From Marinobacter vinifirmus (GTDB lineage: Bacteria; Pseudomonadota; Gammaproteobacteria; Pseudomonadales; Oleiphilaceae): a stretch of DNA of 64,000 bases. Shown in pieces: positions 16,207 to 23,379 of this stretch (the stretch's first letter is position 1; each line of letters opens with the position of its first letter). A program made the position numbers and the translations under genes. A model generated the notes under the pieces. It was not told the origin of the DNA. It saw only the letters and a list, made by a program, of their open reading frames with translations, and searched no databases. The stretch is taken from the NCBI RefSeq assembly GCF_002258215.1, contig NZ_NEFY01000009.1, positions 1 to 64,000 of the forward strand. The letters are read 5' to 3'.

Positions 16207-16596
16207 TCAGTCGATGGTATCGAGCAGGGCATCCATGATGTCGTCCATCACCACAAAGCCGCACATTTCGTTGTCTTTCAGTACCAGCAGTCGCTTGACC
16301 CGATACTCGGACATCAGGGTGGCGGCATGCTTCAAGGCGAGGTTTTCGCCCACGCTGATCACCGGCTTGGCGCAGACATCGTAGACATTCAGCAGGTCGA
16401 TATCGCCATCCTCTGCAATCACCGATTTGAGCACGTTGGTATAGGTGATCAGCCCCCAGGCATCGTGTTCGCTCTGGCGCTCGACCACCAGGGATTTCAC
16501 GTTGTGGCGCTTCATCAGCGTCAGTGCCTCCCGCAGGGTTGCGAAGGGCGAGATCTTGATGATGTCGGTGACCATCACATCTTTGACCAGTTTCAT
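16207..16596 (-). CDS. Two-CBS-domain sensor protein
   Basis: 129 residues made of a tandem CBS (Bateman) pair: VKDVMVTDIIKISPFATL...VKSLVVERQ and VYDVCAKPVISVGENLAL...VKRLLVLKDNEMCGFVVMDD. Such pairs bind adenine nucleotides (AMP, ATP, c-di-AMP or SAM in various families). No catalytic domain is attached. The gene lies 13 bases after a PII-like gene and a DUF1538 transporter gene on the same strand. The likeliest job is a nucleotide-sensing regulatory partner of that transporter. Confidence 0.85.
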   Translation of the reverse strand: MKLVKDVMVTDIIKISPFATLREALTLMKRHNVKSLVVERQSEHDAWGLITYTNVLKSVIAEDGDIDLLNVYDVCAKPVISVGENLALKHAATLMSEYRVKRLLVLKDNEMCGFVVMDDIMDALLDTID

Positions 16597-16609
16597 GAGC
16601 GCTCTCCGA

Positions 16610-16960
16610 TCAGATTGAGTCTTTCAGGTGTTGTTCGAATTTTTCCACCTGGGCCATGTCGATGCCACCCAGGTGCTCCAGCGGAACGGTAAAGATCAGG
16701 CCCTGGGAGTCTGCCGGGTCCGGCATGATCACCTTCTGCAGGGCTTTGAGAATCTCCAGCGACAGGCCTTTTTCCAGCACCATCAGGAGCACGCTCTGGC
16801 TGCCGTCGTAGGTCAGGCCGAAGAACGTCTTCTTGGCGGTGTTGCTGATGCCGCGGCCGGTCATGACGGTAATGCCGCCGGCGCCGAGTTCGCGGGCTGC
16901 ATCGATGCAGTCCTGTTCCAGGTCTTCAGGGACAATTGCTACCAGTGCAGAGAACTTCAT
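16610..16960 (-). CDS. PII-like signalling protein linked to a DUF1538 transporter
   Basis: 116 residues with the beta-alpha-beta PII-like fold: KFSALVAIVPEDLEQDCIDA, GITVMTGRG (the T-loop entry resembles the VRGxG of PII), then LLMVLEKGLSLEILKALQKV. The conserved uridylylated Tyr of GlnB/GlnK is not apparent, and no glnA or amtB is nearby. It belongs to the wider PII-like group that sits next to membrane transporters and senses nucleotides or ions. The start codon overlaps the end of the DUF1538 gene by four bases (ATGA), so the two are translationally coupled. Confidence 0.78.
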   Translation of the reverse strand: MKFSALVAIVPEDLEQDCIDAARELGAGGITVMTGRGISNTAKKTFFGLTYDGSQSVLLMVLEKGLSLEILKALQKVIMPDPADSQGLIFTVPLEHLGGIDMAQVEKFEQHLKDSI

Positions 16961-18450
16961 TGGGTTTCCTTCCTGCGTTCAGATCGGTATTGGGATACGA
17001 TGGCATAGGTCATCACAGTAACGATCGGGAAGATCGAGGCAAAGGCAATCAGGCCAAAACCGTCGATCAGGACATTACGGCCTTCTATGCTGCTGGCCAG
17101 TCCAATCCCCAGGGCCGTTACCAGCGGTACCGTGACTTCCGAGGTGGTCACGCCGCCAAGGTCATAGGCCAGTGCCACGATGTATCGGGGGGCGAGCAGG
17201 GTGAGCAGAATCACCAGGATATAGCCGCCCATAATGTAATAGTGAATGGAATCTCCGGTGATGATCCGGTGCACACCAATGGTGATGCCAACGGCCACCC
17301 CCACAGCTACCAACAGGCGAATGGCATTGCCGTTGAGGGCACCCGCGGCGGCTTCTTCCGCCTGCTTGCCGATGGCGATCAGTGCCGGTTCTGCCATGGT
17401 TGTGGCAAACCCGATCATCAGGGCGAAAAGGTACACGGGCGCATAGCTGTCCATGGCCATCAGTTGCTCGGCCATGCTGGTGCCGATGGGGAACAAGCCC
17501 AGTTTCAGGCCGACAACAAAGGCATACAGGCCGAGGATCACCAGCGCAAAGCCGAAGGCAATCTTCTTCGGATTGCTCAGCTTCCGGCGTAACACCAGGT
17601 ACTGGAAGAACAGAACGGTGATGATGATCGGCAGCACATCCCTCAACATGCCGGCCAGGTCGAGCAGGGCCGCAATTATGCCGGACTTCGCCGGGGCTTG
17701 CGCAACCTGCGCTGTGATGGCCTCCATGGCTGCGGCCCCGGTGCCGCCGGAGTAAGCCACCATGCCGTACACCTGCACGGTGATCATGGGCACCATGACG
17801 GACAGTGCCACCAGGCCAAAGCCGTCAATCAACGGGTTCCGGCCCCGGATCGAGGCCGCCAGGCCGATGCCGAGAGCGGCGATCAGGGGCACCGTCACCA
17901 CATTGGTTGTCACCCCGCCGGAGTCATAGGCCAGCCCGACAATTTCCTCCGGTGCAAACCAGGTAACAATCACCACGATGACGTAGCCGGTGATCATGAA
18001 CCAGTGCAGCGGGTAGCCGAAAATGGTGCGGAAAACACCCAGGGCAACGACGAAGCCCACAGAGACCGCTACCAGTATCCTCAGGGTGAGGCCGTCAATT
18101 CGCCCCTCACTGATGGTCTGGGCCTGCTCTGCCACTGCAATCAGCGCGGGCTCGGCAATAACCGCGGAGAATCCCATGGCAAAGCCGAACGACAGCAGTA
18201 TGGCCAGGGAGCCCTTGCGGGCGAACTGGTTCGACAGGCTTTTGCCCACCGGGAAAATGCTCAGCTCCAGTCCCTGTAAGAACAATGCCACGCCCACGGC
18301 AACAATTAACAGGCCGATGGCCATGCTGCCGAGGTCATCCGACACCTGCTGCAGAATAACCAGCTGGAAGAAACCGACCACCACGACGATGGGTAACAGA
18401 TTTTTCAGGGCGTGTAACAACGAATGCAAAAAGGACCGGATATAAAACAC
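16957..18450 (-). CDS. DUF1538 membrane transporter, fused two-domain form (UmpAB-like)
   Basis: 497 residues with about 12-14 membrane segments in two homologous halves. The halves repeat EPALIAVAEQAQ / EPALIAIGKQAE and YDSGGVTTNVVTVPLIAALG / YDLGGVTTSEVTVPLVTALG, plus ASIRGRNPLIDGFGLVA / SSIEGRNVLIDGFGLIA. From memory, a pair of separate DUF1538 proteins (UmpA and UmpB, Halomonas) was reported to work together as a Na+(K+)/H+ antiporter; here both halves are one polypeptide. First gene of a three-gene unit with PII-like and CBS proteins. A pH or cation homeostasis role is inference. Confidence 0.82.
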   Translation of the reverse strand: MFYIRSFLHSLLHALKNLLPIVVVVGFFQLVILQQVSDDLGSMAIGLLIVAVGVALFLQGLELSIFPVGKSLSNQFARKGSLAILLSFGFAMGFSAVIAEPALIAVAEQAQTISEGRIDGLTLRILVAVSVGFVVALGVFRTIFGYPLHWFMITGYVIVVIVTWFAPEEIVGLAYDSGGVTTNVVTVPLIAALGIGLAASIRGRNPLIDGFGLVALSVMVPMITVQVYGMVAYSGGTGAAAMEAITAQVAQAPAKSGIIAALLDLAGMLRDVLPIIITVLFFQYLVLRRKLSNPKKIAFGFALVILGLYAFVVGLKLGLFPIGTSMAEQLMAMDSYAPVYLFALMIGFATTMAEPALIAIGKQAEEAAAGALNGNAIRLLVAVGVAVGITIGVHRIITGDSIHYYIMGGYILVILLTLLAPRYIVALAYDLGGVTTSEVTVPLVTALGIGLASSIEGRNVLIDGFGLIAFASIFPIVTVMTYAIVSQYRSERRKETQ

Positions 18451-18772
18451 GGAGAGCCCTTGTAGGTGCCAGGTGGACGCTGTGGCTGATCCAGGTCAGT
18501 CCGGTTAATCCTAGCATGGGATATGCTGGGGGTAATCAAAGAGTTCAGCCCGCGTGCAGGGGGTATTTTTCAGGCATTTAGACCTGCTGATTGGTATTCA
18601 CAGAAAAAATGCCGAAAATACACCATATAAATTTCAATTATAAATTCGAAAGCACTAAAGTTACGCCCAACGTCACCACCTGCCGGGTTTGTCAGACAGG
18701 TGGTTGGCCTCGGAAGCTGCTGGCCGCAGCGTTCCGAACCTTTTGAACATAAACGTAGAAAGGATAGAGATC
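18451..18772. other. Intergenic region upstream of aceA
   Basis: 322 bases between the divergent DUF1538 and aceA genes. The stretch from about 18590 to 18665 is much more A/T-rich than the surroundings (for example CCATATAAATTTC and CAATTATAAATTCG) and probably contains the aceA promoter. I could not choose one -10/-35 pair with confidence. The aceA ribosome site AAAGGA is at 18759-18764. No small gene seen. Confidence 0.5.
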
Positions 18773-20365
18773 ATGCCCTACGCACAAGACGTCGACCAAA
18801 TCGCTTCCATCCTGAAGCAGAACCCGACCTGGAACGCCATCAACCCGAAGCACGCTGCCCGCATGCGCGCCCAGAACAAATTCAAGACTGGTCTGGACAT
18901 CGCCAAGTACACCGCCAAGATCATGCGTGAAGACATGGCTGCGTACGATGCTGACTCTTCCCAGTACACCCAGTCTCTGGGTTGCTGGCACGGTTTCATC
19001 GGCCAGCAGAAGATGATCTCCATCAAGAAGCACTTCGGTACCACCAAGCGTCGTTACCTGTACCTGTCTGGCTGGATGGTTGCTGCCCTGCGCTCCGAGT
19101 TCGGTCCGCTGCCTGACCAGTCCATGCACGAGAAGACTGCTGTTTCCGGCCTGATCGAAGAGCTGTACACCTTCCTGCGCCAGGCTGACGCATGGGAACT
19201 GAACCACCTGTTCCGCGCCCTGGACGAAGCTGAAGAAGCTGGCGACAGCGCCAAGGCTGCTGAGCTGATCAAGCAGATCGACAACCACGAAACCCACGTT
19301 GTGCCGATCATTGCCGACATCGACGCTGGTTTCGGTAACGCCGAAGCGACCTACCTGCTGGCCAAGCAGATGATCGAAGCCGGTGCTTGCTGTATCCAGA
19401 TCGAGAACCAGGTATCTGACGAGAAGCAGTGTGGCCACCAGGACGGTAAAGTAACTGTTCCGCACGCCGACTTCCTGTCCAAGATCAACGCGGTTCGCCT
19501 GGCGTTCCTGGAGCTGGGTGTAGACGACGGTGTTATCGTTGCCCGTACTGACTCCCTGGGTGCTGGCCTGACCAAGCAGATCGCTGTAACCAACGAGCCG
19601 GGTGACCTGGGCGACCAGTACAACAGCTTCCTGGACGGTGAGTACATCGACGACGCTTCCCAGATCGAGAACGGCGACGTTGTGATCAAGTCCAACGGCA
19701 AGCTGCTGAAGCCGAAGCGCCTGGCCTCTGGCCTGTTCCAGTTCAAAGCTGGCTCTGGCGAAGACCGTGTTGTTCTGGACTGTATCACCAGCCTGCAGAA
19801 CGGCGCAGACATGCTGTGGATCGAAACCGAGAAGCCGCACGTTGGCCAGATCGCTGCCATGGTTAACCGCATCAAGGAAGTGGTACCCGACGCCAAGCTG
19901 GTTTACAACAACAGCCCGTCCTTCAACTGGACCCTGAACTTCCGTCAGCAGGTGTTCGATGCCATGCAGGAAGAAGGCAAAGACGTATCTGCCTACGACC
20001 GTGCCAAGCTGATGAGCGCCGAGTACGACAACACCGAGCTGGGTCAGCTGGCTGACGAGTGGTGCCGTAACTTCCAGCGTGATGCGTCCCGTGAAGCAGG
20101 TGTATTCCACCACCTGATCACTCTGCCGACGTACCACACTGCGGCTCTGTCTACCGACAACCTGGCCAAGGGCTACTTCGGTGACGAAGGCATGCTGGCC
20201 TACGTTGCTGGTGTACAGCGTCAGGAAATCCGTCAGGGCATCGCTACTGTGAAGCACCAGGACATGGCCGGTTCCAACATCGGTGATGACCACAAAGAGT
20301 TCTTCGCTGGTGAAGCGGCTCTGAAGGCCGGTGGTAAAGACAACACCATGAACCAGTTCGGTTAA
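18773..20365 (+). CDS. aceA: Isocitrate lyase, long Pseudomonas-type
   Basis: 530 residues. Cleaves isocitrate to glyoxylate and succinate, the first glyoxylate-shunt step for growth on acetate, fatty acids or alkanes. The catalytic loop DEKQCGHQDG carries the KxCGH signature. VVPIIADIDAGFGN supplies the Mg-binding acidic residues, and YNNSPSFNWTL is the C-terminal active-site segment. Length and sequence fit the approximately 530-residue Pseudomonas subclass rather than the 434-residue E. coli enzyme. Codon choice is strongly biased, typical of a highly expressed gene. Single gene with its own terminator at 20417-20450; no malate synthase or aceK adjacent. Confidence 0.95.
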   Translation: MPYAQDVDQIASILKQNPTWNAINPKHAARMRAQNKFKTGLDIAKYTAKIMREDMAAYDADSSQYTQSLGCWHGFIGQQKMISIKKHFGTTKRRYLYLSGWMVAALRSEFGPLPDQSMHEKTAVSGLIEELYTFLRQADAWELNHLFRALDEAEEAGDSAKAAELIKQIDNHETHVVPIIADIDAGFGNAEATYLLAKQMIEAGACCIQIENQVSDEKQCGHQDGKVTVPHADFLSKINAVRLAFLELGVDDGVIVARTDSLGAGLTKQIAVTNEPGDLGDQYNSFLDGEYIDDASQIENGDVVIKSNGKLLKPKRLASGLFQFKAGSGEDRVVLDCITSLQNGADMLWIETEKPHVGQIAAMVNRIKEVVPDAKLVYNNSPSFNWTLNFRQQVFDAMQEEGKDVSAYDRAKLMSAEYDNTELGQLADEWCRNFQRDASREAGVFHHLITLPTYHTAALSTDNLAKGYFGDEGMLAYVAGVQRQEIRQGIATVKHQDMAGSNIGDDHKEFFAGEAALKAGGKDNTMNQFG

Positions 20366-20416
20366 TCGACCGGTCCATGATGTTCCGGTGAGGGCGCAGC
20401 CCTCACCGACCACAGA

Positions 20417-20450
20417 AAACCCCGCATGGCTTGCGCCCTGCGGGGTTTTT
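20417..20450 (+). terminator. Rho-independent terminator of aceA
   Basis: AAAACCCCGCA pairs with TGCGGGGTTTT around a 12-base loop, followed by TGTTTTTT. A second stem just before it (CGGTGAGGG 20386-20394 with CCCTCACCG 20401-20409) may strengthen termination. Confidence 0.85.
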
Positions 20451-20531
20451 GTTTTTTGACACCGGCGTTTCGGGCTATGTGACTGATTTCTGGTGCCAAG
20501 AGACTTTCTGCAGTGGTACAGAGGCGACAGG

Positions 20532-20551
20532 CTGTTTCAGCACTGCAACAG
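20532..20551. promoter_or_regulatory. Palindromic upstream activator site candidate
   Basis: CTGTTTCAGCACTGCAACAG is symmetric at 16 of 20 positions (half-site CTGTTnCAG). Its centre lies about 120 bases before the transcription start predicted from the sigma54 promoter at 20637-20653. That is the normal position and size for a binding site of a sigma54 enhancer-binding protein. The likely ligand is the regulator encoded at 24483-25871. The remaining 20451-20749 holds no convincing gene. Confidence 0.5.
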
Positions 20552-20636
20552 GTTGGAGGTCGGCTGGAAATCCGGGGATTGTACTGAGTGTCGAAAGTGG
20601 CTTTTTATTCAGTATGTTATGGGACTTGACCTGGAG

Positions 20637-20653
20637 TTGGCACGGTAATCGCT
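20637..20653 (+). promoter_or_regulatory. Sigma54 (-24/-12) promoter
   Basis: TTGGCACGGTAATCGCT fits the -24/-12 consensus: GG at 20639-20640 and GC at 20651-20652 are exactly 10 bases apart, with the full TTGGCACG block. Predicted start is near 20663, giving an 85-90 base leader before the ATG at 20750. The -12 half overlaps a perfect 6-bp inverted repeat (CGGTAA 20643-20648, TTACCG 20655-20660) that could bind a further regulator or fold in the RNA. Confidence 0.65.
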
Positions 20654-20749
20654 CTTACCGTTGTACGGATCTGGACCTTGGCTTACCCGACTACCTGAGG
20701 GACTGGGGCGGATCCCGTTAAGCCAATCCCATCAAAAGGACATGACATC

Positions 20750-21796
20750 ATGAAAACTAAAAAAACTCTGCTGGCAGCTGCTATCGCTCTGGGCCTGGGT
20801 CTTTCCGCAGGCGCATACGCCGACCTCGGTGGTAATGGTAGCCCGAACGTGAATGCTGATGAGGGATCCGGAAACACCAATTCCGGTAACGACAACTCAA
20901 CCACCAATACAACCACAACCACTGACAACACCGATAATTCAGACAACAGCAGCAGTCTGAATGATGCCTTCAAGATTTCCGACGCGGGTAACAACATGTC
21001 GGACAACTCGGATAACTCCGATAACAGCGATAATTCCGATAACAGCGACAATAGCGACAACAGCTCCAGTGTTGCTGACTCGTTCAAGATTGCCGATACC
21101 GGCAACAACATGTCGGATAATTCCGATAACAGTGATAACTCCGATAATTCGGACAACTCGGATAACTCCGACAACAGTTCCAGTGTCTCCGATTCGTTCA
21201 AGATCGCGGACACCGGCAACAACATGTCAGACAACTCCGATAATTCTGACAACTCTGATAACTCAGACAACTCGGATAACTCCGATAACTCCGATAACTC
21301 CGACAACAGCACCAGCGTGAACGACTCGTTCAAGGTTGCTGACAGCGGCAACTCGGACAATTCGGATAATTCCGATAACTCAGACAATTCGGATAACTCT
21401 GATAACTCAGACAACTCCGATAGTTCCGACAACAGCACCAGCGTGAACGATTCGTTCAAGATAGCCAGTGACAGTTCGGACAACTCCACCACCAACACTG
21501 ACTCCAACAACAGCGACAGCAGTGACAACTCTGACAACAGCACTACTACGCTGAACCTGTCGATGGAAGTGTTCATGAACGACGCCGAGCTGAGTGGTTC
21601 GGTCACCGGCAGCAACGTCACCTATGGCGATGCCAATGGTGGTGGCTCCTACGTTGACACCCGGACCTCCAACGAGATCTCCGGTGGATCTGCCAACTTC
21701 ACCGGTGTGGGCGCCATTGCCCAGAACGCCGGCGTTGGCAGCGTGACCCAGGCCAACGTGAGCGTGATGTCTAATCTGAGCGCAGGTGGCAACTAA
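20750..21796 (+). CDS. Secreted Ser-Asp-Asn repeat protein, putative fibre subunit
   Basis: 348 residues. A Sec signal peptide (LLAAAIALGLGLSAGAYA, cleavage near 24) is followed by a Gly/Asn/Thr-rich linker. About five imperfect repeats then follow, each a short conserved block (such as SVADSFKIADTGNNM) and a run of SDN/DNS triplets of varying length. The last ~80 residues are different: Gly/Asn/Ser-rich, with GVGAIAQNAGVGSVTQANV, a motif echoed in the two small proteins downstream. No Cys, low complexity, strongly acidic. Short conserved blocks between polar linkers recall functional amyloids such as FapC, but I cannot show homology. First gene of a sigma54-promoted cluster with a C39 protease. 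The repeat tract may vary in length among strains. Ribosome site AAAGGA. Confidence 0.8.
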   Translation: MKTKKTLLAAAIALGLGLSAGAYADLGGNGSPNVNADEGSGNTNSGNDNSTTNTTTTTDNTDNSDNSSSLNDAFKISDAGNNMSDNSDNSDNSDNSDNSDNSDNSSSVADSFKIADTGNNMSDNSDNSDNSDNSDNSDNSDNSSSVSDSFKIADTGNNMSDNSDNSDNSDNSDNSDNSDNSDNSDNSTSVNDSFKVADSGNSDNSDNSDNSDNSDNSDNSDNSDSSDNSTSVNDSFKIASDSSDNSTTNTDSNNSDSSDNSDNSTTTLNLSMEVFMNDAELSGSVTGSNVTYGDANGGGSYVDTRTSNEISGGSANFTGVGAIAQNAGVGSVTQANVSVMSNLSAGGN

Positions 21797-21803
21797 GGCC
21801 ATG

Positions 21804-21828
21804 TGGGCTGCCCATTGCGGGCAGCCCA
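21804..21828 (+). other. Intercistronic hairpin after the repeat-protein gene
   Basis: A perfect 10-bp stem (TGGGCTGCCC/GGGCAGCCCA) with a 5-base loop and no T-run. It begins 7 bases after the stop codon of the repeat protein and ends 20 bases before the next start. It probably protects the upstream message or partly attenuates transcription, so the presumed major subunit is made in excess. Confidence 0.6.
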
Positions 21829-21848
21829 TACATGACAGGAGATGTGTC

Positions 21849-22187
21849 ATGGCCAGAATGATCAACAGGGTACTGGTGCTTGTGCTGGCAGGATTGCCGT
21901 CACTGGCCGTTGCCCAGGACTGGGCAGGCTTTGAACCCATGGATTCGGGACAGCTCGAAGCGGCCAGCGGCCGGCAGGGCATCCCCATCCAGTGGCAGCT
22001 GAACGAGACTGAGCAGAATGCCATGGTCAGCGACAACGTATTGTCGGGAAATATTCTGACCGGTGATAACCGGATTTCTGACCAGGCGTTCCAGAACATG
22101 AGCGGTGTGGCCACGGTTATCCAGAACACCGGTAACCAGGTGGTGATCCAGGACAGCACCCAGATCAACATTCTTCTTAACCAGTAA
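21849..22187 (+). CDS. Small exported protein, putative minor fibre subunit
   Basis: 112 residues. Signal peptide (VLVLVLAGLPSLAVAQ, cleavage near 23). A short segment DSGQLEAASGRQG (32-44) resembles a leader ahead of a protease site. A polar C-terminal region then contains GVATVIQNTGNQVVIQDSTQINI (86-108; a hydrophobic-QN-polar-hydrophobic-Q pattern). The same pattern ends the repeat protein upstream and lies near the end of the 22899 product. Such Gln/Asn strand-turn-strand units occur in curli-like and Fap-like nucleators. No Cys. ATG at 21849 with CAGGAG. Same operon as the repeat protein and the C39 protease. Family not recognised. Confidence 0.72.
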   Translation: MARMINRVLVLVLAGLPSLAVAQDWAGFEPMDSGQLEAASGRQGIPIQWQLNETEQNAMVSDNVLSGNILTGDNRISDQAFQNMSGVATVIQNTGNQVVIQDSTQINILLNQ

Positions 22188-22201
22188 TCCGGAGGTGGGC
22201 T

Positions 22202-22894
22202 ATGGCGATTCAGGCAAAGGTGCTGGCTGGTGCCTTGGGCTGTGCGCTCTGGTCCACCGTTTTTGCCGGTACGATTCTGGTACCCGGAACCGGTGGTGAT
22301 ATTCCCGTATCGGTCAGCAGTTTTCAGGACCGGCGTTTCACTGACGTGATGCGGCAGCAATACGATTTCAGTTGTGGCTCGGCGGCGCTGGCGTCTTTAC
22401 TGTCGTTCCACTACGACCGCCCGGTTACCGAGCAGGAAGTGTTTGCCGATATGCTGGCCCTGGCGGATCAGGACAAGGTGCGCCAGCAAGGCTTCTCGAT
22501 GCTGGATATGAAGCGTTACCTGGAGGCTGAGGGCTATCAGGCCGATGGCTTCAGAATGCCGCTGGCGGGTATCCGCGAGCAGGTACGGGTTCCGGTGATT
22601 GCGTTGGTGACCCTGGGCGGTTACCGGCACTTTGTGGTGATCAAGGGCATCAGTGATACAGAGGTGTTGGTGGGCGACCCGGCCCGGGGCCTGAAAGCCT
22701 ACAGCGTGGCGGAGTTCGAGCAACATTGGGATGGCTCGGCGTTTGTAATCCGCAGCCACCTGGATCAGGGGCGGGCGGGCTTCCTGGCAAAAAATGACTG
22801 GCCGGGGCTGGCCCGGGCGCCGTTGTTCAAGGGGCTGGGAAGCCCGGCTTTGGGTCATACCCTGCCGTACTGGCCCAGTACACAGGATTGGTGA
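22202..22894 (+). CDS. Periplasmic C39-family cysteine protease (FapD-like)
   Basis: 230 residues. N-terminal signal peptide (LAGALGCALWSTVFA). C39 peptidase core: RQQYDFSCGSAALASLLSF with catalytic Cys58 and a preceding Gln, GGYRHFVVIKG with His143, and VGDPARG with Asp159. C39 peptidases usually form the N-terminal domain of bacteriocin ABC exporters and cut after double glycine. This one stands alone and is exported, as is FapD of the Fap amyloid system. Its neighbours carry leader-like motifs that could be its substrates. Start follows GGAGGTGGGCT. The ~65-residue C-terminal extension after the core is not recognised. Confidence 0.85.
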   Translation: MAIQAKVLAGALGCALWSTVFAGTILVPGTGGDIPVSVSSFQDRRFTDVMRQQYDFSCGSAALASLLSFHYDRPVTEQEVFADMLALADQDKVRQQGFSMLDMKRYLEAEGYQADGFRMPLAGIREQVRVPVIALVTLGGYRHFVVIKGISDTEVLVGDPARGLKAYSVAEFEQHWDGSAFVIRSHLDQGRAGFLAKNDWPGLARAPLFKGLGSPALGHTLPYWPSTQDW

Positions 22895-22898
22895 GGCT

Positions 22899-23372
22899 AT
22901 GAAACGCAAAGCGTGCTTTCTGGTTGCCTTCTTGATGCTTGCCGGCACGGCAGGGGCGGAGCTGAAGCTGCCCGTGCAAGCCCTGCCGGATTCCGAGCTG
23001 GCGATGCTGCGTGGCGGTTTCGTGCTGGATGGCCTGGAGATTGCTATCGGCCTGGAACAGCTGGTGGCTGTGAACGGTGAAACCCTGGTGGTGAACCGGC
23101 TGAATATTCCGGACCTGAACCAGGCCATGAACAGCGACCGGTTAACCCAACAGATGCAACAGATGGAAACCGTTATGAACGTTCAGGCCACGGGTGCTGC
23201 CGGGATGTCGCTGACTTCGGCCCCGGTGGGTAATGGCGGCTGGATGACGGTACTCCAGAACAGCCTGGACAGCACCACCATCCAGCACATCCGCACCCTC
23301 AATATCGAGCTGAACAATCTGGGCGGGGCTTACCGGTTCCCGAGGGATTCCGGCTTGCCCCTGTTGCCCTGA
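22899..23372 (+). CDS. Exported protein with double-glycine-like leader, putative minor fibre subunit
   Basis: 157 residues. Sec signal peptide (CFLVAFLMLAGTAGA, cleavage near 20), then LPDSELAMLRGGF with Gly39-Gly40. That resembles the ELxxxxGG leader cut by C39 proteases, except that here it lies behind a Sec signal. The mature part is Gln/Met-rich (LTQQMQQMETVMNVQ). It ends with MTVLQNSLDSTTIQHIRTLN, matching the Gln-Asn strand motif of the two other exported proteins. The start lies 4 bases after the C39 protease stop codon, so translation is coupled. Last plus-strand gene of the cluster, meeting the outer-membrane protein gene tail to tail. Function not established. Confidence 0.72.
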   Translation: MKRKACFLVAFLMLAGTAGAELKLPVQALPDSELAMLRGGFVLDGLEIAIGLEQLVAVNGETLVVNRLNIPDLNQAMNSDRLTQQMQQMETVMNVQATGAAGMSLTSAPVGNGGWMTVLQNSLDSTTIQHIRTLNIELNNLGGAYRFPRDSGLPLLP

Positions 23373-23379
23373 GGCTGTC

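Noticed and set aside
18692..20413. 573-residue frame antisense to aceA
   Set aside because: A by-product of the strong codon bias of aceA. The sense frame is an unmistakable isocitrate lyase.
20431..20721. 96-residue open frame between aceA terminator and the repeat-protein gene
   Set aside because: It begins inside the aceA terminator, covers the sigma54 promoter and enhancer palindrome, and has no family-like features. Treated as regulatory DNA.
20683..21621. Antisense Leu-Ser-Glu repeat frame (LSELSE...) and the possibility of a CRISPR array
   Set aside because: The repeats are protein-coding SDN triplets in the plus frame with mixed codons and no unique spacers of constant length. The antisense frame is only their complement.
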